Translations under genes and position numbers: made by a program | Part shown: positions 23,401-33,838 of the stretch, piece after piece | Numbering within the stretch: position 1 is the stretch's first letter | Layout: the number at the start of each line of letters is the position of its first letter | Notes under the pieces: model-generated | What the model was told of the DNA's origin: nothing | What the model saw: only the letters and a program-made list of their open reading frames with translations | The model's database searches: none | Origin: Diplodia intermedia | Taxonomy: Eukaryota; Ascomycota; Dothideomycetes; Botryosphaeriales; Botryosphaeriaceae | Reading direction: 5' to 3' | Length of the DNA: 64,000 nt | Assembly (NCBI GenBank): GCA_021495925.1 | Contig: JAKEKT010000022.1 | Span: 310,001 to 374,000 of the forward strand

Positions 23401-23720
23401 TAAAAGTAAAGTACCCCCAGCTGCGAGATGCCTGCAGCAAACGTGGTCATATCAGGAATGTGCTCACTCCTTTAAGGGCGACATTCTTGCTATTCTTTCT
23501 CCACCAGCCACACCCACGCCCTATCAATCATCATGCAGTAAACTTATCATAAGCACCGTCCTACTTATCCATCTAGAAGAAAGCGAAAGCACATACTATG
23601 CTAGCAATAAAAGAATAATCAATTGGCCATGTTGTCTATGGTAAAATTTGCTCCGTTGCATATTGAGCTGTGCAGGACGAATTCTCTTTGGTTATATGTC
23701 CCAAACACAATTTCAAAAGT

Positions 23721-23763
23721 CGCGTATGATAATAAGTCGCAGAATATAGAGTTTCCGTCCGCT
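23721..23763 (+). pseudogene. partial, RIP-like decayed 5S rRNA fragment
   Basis: About 43 bp match the first third of the 5S gene that starts 155 bp downstream. Both share the 13-base stretch GTCGCAGAATATA and the run GTCCGCT. Of the handful of differences, most are C-to-T or G-to-A, with one single-base deletion. Similarity stops after GTCCGCT, so no functional 5S can be made. Confidence 0.7.
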
Positions 23764-23875
23764 TGCATTTCCTCACTTACCGTTGAAGTGGAAGCGTCTG
23801 TTAGCATGGCAGTCGGCAGCCAGTCCACAGCTCATTGACTTGCAGTTATAATCTATACCGTCTGCATCCCCCTCC

Positions 23876-23994
23876 ACGTACGACCATAGGTCGCAGAATA
23901 TAGGGCTTCCCGTCCGCTCAGCCGTACTCAAGCTGCGAACCGGCCGATTAGTACTCAAGTGGGTGACCATTGGGGAATCCCGGCTGTTGTACGT
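23876..23994 (+). rRNA. rrn5: 5S ribosomal RNA gene
   Basis: A 119-nt block has the fungal 5S order: ACGTACGACCATAGGTCGCA at the 5' end, GGGCTTCCCGTCCGCTCAGC, the internal control region with GCCGTACTCAAGC, AGTGGGTGACCA, GGGGAATCCCGGCTGTTGT, and ACGT at the 3' end. Helix I closes, since ACGTAC at the start pairs with GTACGT at the end. A T-run follows directly (TTTT, then TTTTT), as a Pol III terminator should. It stands alone, as is usual for dispersed 5S genes of filamentous ascomycetes. No disabling change is visible. Confidence 0.93.
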
Positions 23995-24884
23995 TTTGCT
24001 TTTTGCCCGTGCGGTGCACCAATTTTTTTTTTGCCGAGCAGCCGCATGCAAATTCTACTACTTCTTGTGTGAGCTTGTTCAAGTCTTTCGAAATATCTTA
24101 TACAGTGACGTTGCAAGCGAGCGGGAAGACGCTGTTTTCAAAACAAGGTTCACCAGCATGTACACTGCCGTTGCGAGACTTCAGAACTGTCGACGGTTTG
24201 CAGGACTTCATGAGGACAGGATCCTACAGTAGAGCTCGGAACGCCTGGAGGTCATGCCTTGTCGAGAAGGCCGCATGCGCTAGCTGAGTCTCATGGCCGA
24301 GGGCGAAAATGGTTGAGCATATCTCAAGGTTGAATCGCTTTATAAAGTTCGTAGGCATGTATGATGCTTTTCATGGGCCTATGTTTGTATGAATATCCGT
24401 CTCTCCGTAAGCCGTCTAGTCTACACCGCCCTTCATATATGCTTTGCTTCCTATTAGGATGATTTATAGGGATTACGATCTTTGTATGTTCTATGAAATA
24501 TCATGTTCTTCTTTCGTATGTAGTTGAAGAAAGTATTTGAATATAAAGAAGCAACAGATTTTTCCTTCAACTGCCCACAGTGTAACCGCGTTTCACGATT
24601 CACTCCAGTCAGCGTCGTACTTATATTTTCTGTTGTTTCACTACCCAATTTCCTTCAAGCTCCAGGTATGAACAGACACCATCAGCGACGCATCACTGCT
24701 CACCCAAGCCAAGATATTGCACGCAATTCTCAAGGACGAGTTGTCAGGACATTGCTCATGCCCAACCCATGTCATTCGCACACACGAAAAAAAAAAGACT
24801 ATATAGATGTTTCCCTGCCGCCCCTAACGCCAATCGAATGCCTCGAACTGAGAGACTTTTTTTTCCCCCGCCATGCCGCTCCAC

Positions 24885-27159
24885 TTACAATTTCTCTAAC
24901 AATATCCTCGATCCAGGGTTACCACTCGGCTTCTTTGCCGTCTCCTTCTTCTTGTCCTTCTTGCTACCAGCCTCCTCCTTCTCCTTCTTGTCCTTCTTCT
25001 TATCATCACCATTGGCGGCCTTCTCTAGCTTCGCCTTCTCCTTCTTCAACGCCTTAAGCACCTTCTCCTTCTTCCCGAAGCCCTCGGCCTCGAGCAGCGC
25101 GACGACGACGAACGAGCTGGCGCCCGTCGCCCACTCGACCAGATGGTCCTTGATGTGGTCGTACAGCGCGTCGCCGAAGCCGAGCGCCGGGTCGGCGAGA
25201 GTGGTGGTCTTCGTCTTCGGGTCAAAGTGGCCACCGGTGGCGAGTGTCTTGAGCATGCGGCCGGCGTGCGGCGTCTGCGCGAGGTGATCCTCGGCATTCG
25301 GGTCGCCGGCGGCGAGGGCGGCGACCGCTTCGACCGCCGCGGCCTTGTTGCCATCGGTGGTGCTGAGGAGGGCTTCGGTGATGAATTGGCAGCCGAAGGA
25401 CGACTGGGCGAGCGCCGAGGGGTCTGCAGCGATGACCTTGAGCAGGGTTGGGGAGTAGGCGTTCACGACTTCTTTCCTCCTGACTTCCGAGTCCTTTTTG
25501 GAGGTTGTGCTGCGGATGGCGTGGACCTCATCGAGGAGGGCTAGGTCCTCAGGGCTCGAGAAGAGCCACTTCGCGCGGCCGCAGAGAGGATACAGGATGG
25601 TAATTCGGCCAACCTTGTCAACAGCGAGGTTCTGCACTTTCTCCTGCTGCTTTTCGATGCTCAAATTCGTAAGCAAGAGTTCCGGGAAGATAAGCTTGGT
25701 GGTGAGGACGGTGTCGTCCACGACGTCGAGAGCCGTCAAGAGAACCTGATGAGCATGTGCGTCGTAGGCCATGATCTCAATGTTCTCCTTGTACATCCTC
25801 AGGAGATTCTTCCTGTCCTTGGCGGTCCCGTAAGCTAGAGCAAGGCAGACAACGCGAGCCCCGTTTTTGGTGAAAGCCAAGTTCTTGAGCAAATCACCCT
25901 CCTCATCGCCCTTGATGAGCTCGAGGAAATCGGTTGCTTCCTCGCTACCGGGCTTGGTGGCAAGGAAATATTGCAGCATGGCATCGTGGAGCATGGTGAA
26001 GCCAGTCATCTTCTTCTGGATGAGCGAGTTGATCATGATGCGGCAGTAATCCATAATAGGCCTCCGTTTCTCCGGCGACTCCTTGAGGATCTCAGCAAGA
26101 TCTGCAGTAACTTCCTCATTCTTGCCGGCTTTGAAGACGGCAAATTCGGCGCCATACCACTCCCGCAAAAGTCTTGCCTTTTGCGCCTTGGTTGCCATGC
26201 CTCTATAGATGTCGTCCACGATCCAGGAAGCTTCGGGGTGGTTAATCAGACGCTTGACCGTTCCGTAGAACTCAGAGACGATCATCTCGCGGGTTTCGGT
26301 ATCACTGGGACACAAATCAGTCAGCGGTTTGACAGTGGAGCTCCGGATCCCAGCACTTACCCTTCAACCAGAATCTTGCCGACCAAAAACTTTGCGTATC
26401 TGCTTTCCGCAAGAGCTTTGTATTCGCCCTTCAATTCGTGCGCAATCATCTTGCGCTGCTCAGGTGTCGAGTATTTCAGAGCGCACTGGATGACACGGGT
26501 AGCATCGTGCTTGAAGACAAATTCCTTGACCCTTCCAGTGATGATGCTGAAAAGCTCCTCGACAAGCTTCTTGCGCTCGTCCTTCGGAACGTGCGACTTC
26601 AGTCTCAAGCGCTCCCAGATTTTCTTCGATCGGTGGAGTTCGTCGCCAAGCGGCTTGTTCATTTTGCGCTCCTTCGCAAGTTGCTTCTGCTTCTGGTGCG
26701 CTTCTCTCGAGTTGCCTGCCGGGCGCGCTTCGTCAGTCCTCTGCACTGCTCAAACAGGGCGACCGCATGTGCTGCGGAAGTCCGGAGGCTACACATACCA
26801 TTTGCTCCGCTCTCCACTGCCGTCGCCACTGCTGTCTTGGATCCCTTCTTCACAGCGCCCGCATCCTCCATCTCCACGTCGCTCTCGCTTCCGCTCGCCA
26901 TGCTCACATCCTCGGCGCTCTCCTCGGCGCCGTCTTTCGCGGAGAAACCAGCGAAACCATTCTCGCTTTCGGTGGTGTCCGACTCGACAATGTCCTCCTC
27001 TTCCTCGGGCTCCGCGCGCTTCGCGTGCTTCTTTGACGGCTTTTTCGCCTCCTTCACGGGCTTGGCGGCGACGGGCTTTTTCGCGGTTTTGATCTTCTTG
27101 TCGCCGGAAGCCTTGATGGCGGCAGGCGCCTCGGTCTGCTTGCGCTTGATTCCTGCCAT
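24885..27159 (-). CDS. puf6: Puf6-type pumilio-repeat RNA-binding protein
   Basis: Three exons (27159-26799, 26745-26361, 26304-24885) give 721 residues. The first 120 residues are Lys-rich then acidic, resembling nucleolar localisation tracts (IKRKQTEA, KKPSKKHAKRAEPEEEED). The PUM-homology region begins near KIWERLRLKSHVPKDERKKL and continues with pumilio-like helices such as VKEFVFKHDATRVIQCALKY and ESRYAKFLVGKILVEG. A CPL-type C-terminal domain follows, then a Lys/Glu-rich tail. Yeast Puf6 is a 60S ribosome-biogenesis factor and an ASH1 mRNA translational repressor; PUM3/Puf-A is the animal form. Both introns keep phase. The long Lys-rich C-terminal tail is low complexity. Confidence 0.9.
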
Positions 27160-28054
27160 TTTTGTGCGTGGGGTGGGTAAGTGGTTTTTCTTGCGAACCG
27201 AAGAGTATGTTTCTTGCAGCTCAAGAATCTTTTGCGCGAGAGAAAGCGGCCTGGCGGGCGGTGGCAGACGGCAGATCGATGACTGACTCGTGCAAGTCCC
27301 ACCCAGGAGCCGGGCCTAAGGATTGGATTTCTAGTCGGTCGGACTTCAAAGCCGCGACGAAACAATGTATCTGTGCAGTATCTTGCCCGCGTAGGAAAAG
27401 TTGAGCCGCAACACCGAACCAATCGACCTAAATGGGCTTTTTACGTTGCGTGTTCAATCGCTTCGGTTGGATCATGAATCGCTATATTCATCTTTACCCG
27501 CCTAGATCTTCGGATAGATAGAAATTGCCTACCCGGATCTGCCTCATAGAACAATTCTACATGGGATGGGTAGTTGAATACAAGATCCGGACGTTAATGC
27601 AAGTTTCAAAATCGCGCATTTACGTCTAGATCTTGTGCTCAACTACCTACCTAAATATTTTGTTTCGGAATCTGTGTGTAAGGCACATGCGTGTGGGCCT
27701 AGGGCATGTGCCTGCTGACAGGGTTGTCTCAGATCTCAGGGTCCAAAAAGGGGGCTGACAGACCTTCCATAGGGGTTCTATAGGAGGGTGGTCGACACCT
27801 GAGCAAATGCTGAATGAATGCCTGTGTACAAGACTGGGCAATAATTATATATTACATGGTAAATCGCCCCGTCGAGATGCCATACGGGCCCTGCCTTAGC
27901 CAGTCAAAACGATCGTGAGACTCCGTATTCCTCTGCTGCGTCAAACGCGCTGGGACTTTCCATAGAACGCCAAGCCCATACCCAAGAAGCCTTATGTATA
28001 TACCATCCAAAGAAAGCCCTCCCTTTATCCGATCTCATCCATGTCATCACGCCT
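27160..28054. other. AT-richer intergenic region with a palindromic repeat
   Basis: An 895-bp spacer upstream of puf6. Its centre (27501-27715) is a head-to-head pair of repeat arms. The rest shows no coding signal. Confidence 0.5.
27501..27715. repeat. palindromic repeat element, two arms head to head
   Basis: The left arm (27501-27593) ends GGGTAGTTGAATACAAGATC then CGGACG. The right arm (27623-27715) begins CGTCTAGATCTTGTGCTCAA then CTACC, the reverse complement of the left-arm end with few changes. About 29 bp of AT-rich spacer lies between. The middle parts also align in inverted orientation (GCCTACCCGGATCTGCCTCA against GCCCACACGCATGTGCCTTA). The element is diverged and carries no ORF. 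Confidence 0.6.
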
Positions 28055-29030
28055 TCATTTCGACTCGACCGACACCTGGTTCATGCCTTCCATGGACCGC
28101 GACATCGGGCTTAGTTCCGCGCCTTGGCCGCTCTGACCCCTCTTCCGTCCCCCCACAAGGTGGAAGCCGAGACCTGAAGATGGCCGCGCATCAGGCTTTG
28201 CGAGGTTCTCCGATGAGTCCCCAAACCTAGCGAAGAAGCCCTTTTTCTTTTGCTTCGGTGGCTCCTCGTTGAGGCGCGGCTCGTCGTTGAGGCCAACGTC
28301 CTCGAAATCCTCTTCAGTCGTTGAAATCGGTCTCTCGAAACGGCGTTCGTTCAGGGAAGAGCGCGGGAGGCGGCGGGAGTCAAGACTTTGACGAGGTCGG
28401 ACATCTAGGTTTTCGCAGACAGGCGACCGGGCAGAAATATCCTAATTGTCACAGTAAGCATGGCGCGACAGGAGGCGTTCAACCAGGGAGACGCACAAAG
28501 GACCGCCGGTACGAGTCGAAAGACTCGCGCGAGATGCTGAAAGGCTCAGTTTCACTCAGAACGCTGCGATGGTTTGACGAGGTGGAAGCGCGGGACTTCC
28601 CTCCCCAGAAAGAGCTCTTTTCAGTTGGCGAGGGCTGGAACACTGATGTCAGCAGGGATGTTCTTATCGCAACTCGCCTGACTCGAGGTCGTAGCGCAGG
28701 GAGGACTGTGTGCTCGTACCGGCAGAAACACGCCAGAGTCGTTGATCTCTGCGACATATCAGCATGCTGTGCTCGGCGGGGACAGCCTTCCTGGCATCCC
28801 GCATGATATCATGTAGCAACATGCAAGGTCCGCCGATAAGGAGCGTGGATGAGACACTCACCGCTCAGCTTGTACTCTTTCTCCTGTATCTCGACGGGCT
28901 TGGAGCCGGTGGTCTTCGCCCGTTGGAAGCCGGTCTCTTCGCTCCGGCCGCGGGCAACGCTGGGGCGCTGGTTCTCGTCCTGGACGTCAACCCCGCCGGG
29001 GCCTCTCCTGAAAGGATTGCGGATAGGCAT
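28055..29030 (-). CDS. conserved fungal protein of unknown function
   Basis: Four exons (29030-28862, 28748-28720, 28634-28497, 28441-28055) give 240 residues. The second exon is only 29 nt. The N-terminus MPIRNPFRRGPGGVDVQDEN, the block VEIQEKEYKLSEINDSGVFL, and SRESFDSYRRSFDISARSP are a pattern I recall from uncharacterised Pezizomycotina proteins; no function is known to me. The protein is polar and probably disordered, with no membrane segment or signal peptide. A basic patch KQKKKGFFARFG sits near residue 180. The last donor is GTGCGT, weaker than usual, but it restores a conserved-looking junction. The many Ser/Arg sites suggest phosphorylation, which is inference. Confidence 0.72.
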
Positions 29031-32000
29031 GCTGGTGGCGGCGTAGGGTAATTGGGCGTATGGATGCTATCGTGGAGCAAAAGCCGGGAGTCGTGGGGTG
29101 CGCAGGAGGGTGTCCGTGGTAAGTGCAACTGTCAGGAATCGGGCAGCGCTGGGCTGAGCTGGGCGCGGAGCAAGCGTCACGACTGCTTTTGATGTGCCCG
29201 GGCCTTGCAAATCCCGGAGCCGTCGCTGCCGGGGGCGGCAGGCACGGCAGCAGGGAACGATCGACAAGAGCAGGGCCGAGCAGCTGGCACACTTGGCAGA
29301 AGTAACCCCACCAGTGCCGCCTTATTGGCCTTGATGCGCTGTTCTTGAGCCCACCCGCACAGATCTGGCTTGCCTTGCGATTGACTCCCGTACATCATCT
29401 CCATCCCTTGGGGCGCGCGCCGGCGGCTGTGCCCACGATCCCGTCACATCACGCCGATATCCGACGGTCTCGGCGGAAGTCAAGCTAAGGTTAGGGGCCG
29501 GCCGAGTGCGGAGCGGAGGGATGCTGTGCCGCCGCCGGCCCATGTCGGCTTCTCGTACGATGGCGACCTCGGGCTTGTGAAAACCATCCCACAATGGCCC
29601 CATCGGGCATGCATCGCGACAAATGCTGGGTGGTTAGACATACGACCAGAGAACCGACATCGCGCAGCGAGTACTCCTTGTGCTCCGCGGCTATGACGCA
29701 CTGCTTCTCCACACAGCAGCGCGCGCCTCCGCGCGCCACCGGTTAAGCATCGACACCGGAAAAGCCTGAACGCCGCAGCCGCCAATGGCTGCCACTATCG
29801 GATGTTTAGAGGGGACAACAGCACGCCATGGTGGGTTGCAAAGGAATTGAGCCCACCCACGTCTCTCCCACTGAGATATTGCACCATGTGTACGGGGTAG
29901 TGGAATCTCATGTCTGGACGGACTTGTCTGCTTTTCGGACGTCCGGACATTGGATGTCAGCTACCACGTCGGGAGAGCAAATGCCTTTGCAGAGCCCACA
30001 GGACTCGGATCTCCTGTAACCTGCTGTGGCGCCGTCCTCGCGCTGCGGTCAAGGAGAGTGGCCTAGAAAGTCAGCCATGGAACAATCGAACCCGTGGTGT
30101 GGCACTTCTGCGCTGTCCCTTACTGGCCAGCATGCATTGCGGTCTCTTGTCAAGGTTGCATGGGAGGACGTTTGTCTCAAAGCGAGTCCGTCGGCGCAGA
30201 CAGAGGGGGCTGTTATACTTGAAAATCGGATGGCAAGGATGGATACGGATTCGAGAAGAGTGGCGCATATACATGGAACGCCTTTCCCACCCGGAATCTA
30301 TTTCCAGCGGCACATGGCTCGCCGCCGCATCAACGTGGTCAACGGACACGGCGTGATCGACGACAATACGGTTCTCGGGTCTGGACTCCGCAACCAAGGG
30401 TCTGGACGATGGGTTGTGGGGTCCTCGAATAAAATCTTGCACGAGTCGCCACGCTGCAGCCGTGCGTTTGAGCCGCGATTTGTTTGCGCAGCACCGGGAT
30501 GACGCGAATTAGGTAAATGGCTCGGTCTTGGCTGCCTATACGGACGGGTCCACGGCCACGGCGGGCTGGAGGGCCTCGTAACAGAGAATGGACCAGTGCA
30601 GTTGTGTCACACTGAGGCTGGATCAAGCATGCTTGGAAGGCAGCAGAGGCATGGCTGAGGCTTCGGACAGCGGGGTTGGAAGGCCGAGGCCCCTTTTGGC
30701 AGCTTCGGCGCAGAGAAGGCTGCAATGGAACGAAAGCTGCAGATGTGTCGCCATGTCAGCGGGCGGTGGGCTGAGAGAGACGGCGCTGACGTGCAGGCGC
30801 TGAAGGGCCAACGGCACACGCGAAAGCGAGCGAACACGGCATGTGAGGCAGAAGAAAACTCGAACGGCGCGCACATGACGCAACATAAGCAGTGCCGCGT
30901 GCGCGCCCGACTGGCTATTATTAGGGGCGCCCGCCTCTTCAAGCGGCCTCGTGCGCGAGCGACAGACGCGATTCGCGAGGGGTGGAGGCGTGGAGGCGTG
31001 CGGGCGGCACAGCGGGCGCTGTTTATCCGCGGGTGGGCGAGTCGCAGAAAATAGATGAAGGTACGAGGCGACGACGCGCGCGCAACAAGGAGGTCCCCGC
31101 CACGCCGCCCTCACTGGCGGTGATCAAACGGCGGAGACGCTGCCAGGGCCAAGTGATTGGCTCGGCTGCAGCCCTCAGCAGAACAGGGGCCAAGCGTGTG
31201 TTGATCGCATCGGGACCGCGCGCCACGACAAGCCACGGGCGTCCAAACGTCCCACCGTGCCACGGCGGGCATGTTTCACCGCGCCTGCTAGCCAACATGG
31301 CTCCGCGCCTGCAGCCCGCATTGCCGTCACCGCCTGCCACGCCCGACGACAACACGACAGGCGGTGCTGAGGCGCGCGCCGCTCGGCGGGGCGTCCCGGC
31401 GAAGTGAGCTGGTGCCGGCGCTTGCAGGCTTTGCAGACGCGCTGCCGTCTCGCTCGCGCGCCAGGCACAGCTGCGGGCGCCCGATCGGGACGCGCTGCTG
31501 TCGCATGTATTGGATGGTGCAGCAGCATCCTGGCCCTGGGCTTCCGCGTTTGTCGTGCTCCACCGTCTGCGCGCCTTGGCTGCCCAGCATCACTACTGGC
31601 CAGGAAGCGCCTGCTAGCCCAGTCACTGGCCGTATGGCATCCAATAAAGCGCTCGCCGGCCTCCCGACCGCCGCCGGCGAGAGCCCTTCATGCACGCCTT
31701 CTGCACGTAGCATGGCAGCCGACACACTACTGACCCAACCCGACCTTGCGCTGTGCTACCCTTGATTCGCCTTCTCGGCCCTGGCGGCTGTCTTCCCTCC
31801 ACGCCTCCAGCTCACGGCGGTCCATATCCTGTGAGACGTCGCCTGGCCGCACGTCATCAGCCCTCCCTCTTTTCCGCCTCTGCTGCTGCTTCTCTTCCGC
31901 CCCCGGTCAGCCCCAGAATCCTCTTCTTTCCTGTTCCTGAATCGGCCAGCCCGTCCGCCAAGCACCAGTTGCCGCAATACGAACCGCGCCGGGGGGTGCT

Positions 32001-32273
32001 CCACGTTGAGGCCTCCGGGACGCTCTTTCCTTAAGAGAAGCAAACCGCCTGCTCGCACCACTGTCGCCAAGACCCGTCACTCATATCCCCGCGAGCACCC
32101 AAGGGCTGCTACTACCTTGCCTTCGTTCCGGCTTGCCGTCCACTCGTTTCCTTTTCTTCCCTTCCTCCTCCACCCTGCTGCTCCTCCGCCGCCGCCTTTG
32201 CGCCCCAGCACCCTGCTACCCGACAACTTAGCCTCTCCACTGTCGCTATCGCTACCGACACCACGTCGCCGAC
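29031..32273. other. 3.2-kb gene-poor divergent intergenic region
   Basis: Two genes face away from each other across this spacer. It is GC-rich, with many short frames and none protein-like. It contains the best-preserved palindromic repeat (29826-30033). The stretch 31740-32270 is pyrimidine-rich and likely the leader of the downstream gene. No tRNA or other RNA gene was found. Confidence 0.55.
29826..30033. repeat. palindromic repeat element with tRNA-like boxes in one arm
   Basis: The left arm (29826-29920) reads CCATGGTGGGTTGCAAAGGA at its outer end and ATCTCATGTCTGGACG at its inner end. The right arm (about 29941-30033) starts GTCCGGACATTGG and ends CTGTAACCTGCTGTGGCGCC. Inner ends match as inverted repeats at about 19 of 26 positions by eye, outer ends more weakly. 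On the minus strand the left arm holds ATCTCAGTGGGAGA, close to a tRNA A box, and GGGCTCAATTCC, close to a B box, only about 10 nt apart rather than the tRNA spacing. Confidence 0.6.
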
Positions 32274-33838
32274 ATGGGCAAGGTCTTTTTCGTCGACTGG
32301 GCGCTATGGCAGAAGATGACCTTCGTAAGTTCATGCTCGTACCCGCCTGCGAGGTCCCTTCCGACGGCTAACACTTCTCGATGACAGGTGCTAGCCTGCG
32401 CAATTGTACGACAGCTCTTCCCGAACGCCACCTTCTGTGCTCATAGCTAATTTCCACAGGTCCTCACCATCCTCATCGGCTGGATGAAGGTTCTCCATAC
32501 TAACCGGAAGATGAAGAAGTTGACGAAGCCCGTCGGCGCAAGAGCAGACCAAGAACCACAAATGGTCGAGGCCGCCGCCGCGCCGAGAAGGAAGTCTGGC
32601 GATGACATTCCATTCGGTATCCGCGCAATCCAAAGCGGCATCGAGGTCGACGGCATCTGGATCTCGGGCACAAACACACCTGTCCCCGGCAGTCCCACCC
32701 AGTCGGCGCAAGACAAGCCCGAAGCTTCTGGTTCCAACTCCCGCCCCATTAGTACCTTGGATATCCCAGGCCCTGCTATGGCCGGCCCGTCTAGTGGCTC
32801 TTCCAGTCGTCCGTCGTCTCGCGGCCCCCCTTCTTCCAGCTTCGACCGCGCTGTTTCTGCCGAAAGAATCACAAACCACAGCCGTGATTCCTCGCCCGGT
32901 TCAACTGCTTCTGGCCAGCGTGCGCGCGCCCATCGCCCCCCGCCAACGGCTTACACCCGCTATAGCCAGGCCAGCATGTTGAGACACTCGGCTACTTTGG
33001 ATACTCTTGAGGGTGATGAAGCTGAAGCTCAAGCGATGCACGAGCGCTCGGGTAAGTGAAAGCGAAGTGCTGTCACATAGAGCAACGCTAACATTCATTT
33101 GAAGCTTCTGGCGGTGCCAACCCTTACGGCTACAACTTCAGCTCCAACGGCTCCTCTCGCAAGTCAAGCGGCAGCAGTGATAACAACCCTGCGCATCCGT
33201 CCAGTGATGACGACACCACCGGGTCTACGACCACGGGTAAGGCTCCGATGTTGGTTGCTCCACGTTCTCGCGATCCCCGCACCGATCTGCGCCTGCTTCA
33301 GAGCCACCGCATGTCGCACGTAGCAGAGACCGGCTCTTTGGTCCGACGGGAGCGGCCTGGTCCCACTGGCCGCAGCGGAGATTGGAGCAACATCTCCATG
33401 GAAGCGCCCTACAGCCGTTCTGCGCCAACTTCTGGTCGGTCCTCGCCGCCTTCTGGCTCGGCATCTGCTCCGCCATCGCCGCCTACTCCTCCCATTGCTC
33501 AAGGCGCGAATCCATTCATGGCTCCTCTCGAATCAATCAGCAGCCCTACTCGCGACAGTCATCCCGACAACACGGCGGCGCACGCCGTGCCGCTCCTGGA
33601 AACCTACCAACCGCGCGGCCCCAATTTTGACGACGATACGCCGCAGGCTCACCCCGCACAAGAATCCCAAGTTTTGCGCAAAGTGAACTCCGGTTTCGAA
33701 ATTTTGCGGCCCGGTACCTTCCCTGTTGGGCCCACAGAGGAGGCGTTGAGAGCCCAGCAACCACCAAAGAAGCTACAGAAGAAGAGGAGACCTTCTGAGA
33801 CAGATTCACGGGTTTCGAGCTTCGTGGAACAGGTCTAA
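32274..33838 (+). CDS. conserved fungal single-pass membrane protein of unknown function
   Basis: Four exons (32274-32324, 32388-32405, 32460-33051, 33105-33838) give 464 residues. Exon 2 is an 18-nt microexon coding VLACAI. The start MGKVFFVDWALWQKMTF, then a membrane segment at about 16-35 (VLACAIVLTILIGW), then basic residues (HTNRKMKKLTK), form a pattern I recall at the N-terminus of uncharacterised filamentous-fungal proteins. So does the block DIPFGIRAIQSGIEVDGIWI. The rest is Ser/Pro-rich and probably disordered and cytosolic, ending RVSSFVEQV. Skipping the microexon would remove six membrane residues in frame. No function can be named. Confidence 0.75.

Larger units (their letters stand above)
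20559..24884. other. 4.3-kb gene-poor intergenic region with a 5S rRNA gene
   Basis: No protein-coding gene is supported here. Open frames at 20758-21680 lie in GC-rich sequence and are equally open on both strands. From about 23380 the sequence turns AT-rich. The region contains the 5S rRNA gene and its decayed neighbour (separate entries). The last 400 bp before 24885 are the 3' flank of the Puf6 gene. Confidence 0.6.

Noticed and set aside
29826..29890. A functional tRNA gene suggested by A- and B-box-like sequences
   Set aside because: Boxes are only about 10 nt apart, there is no anticodon arm or acceptor stem, and the sequence belongs to a repeat family.
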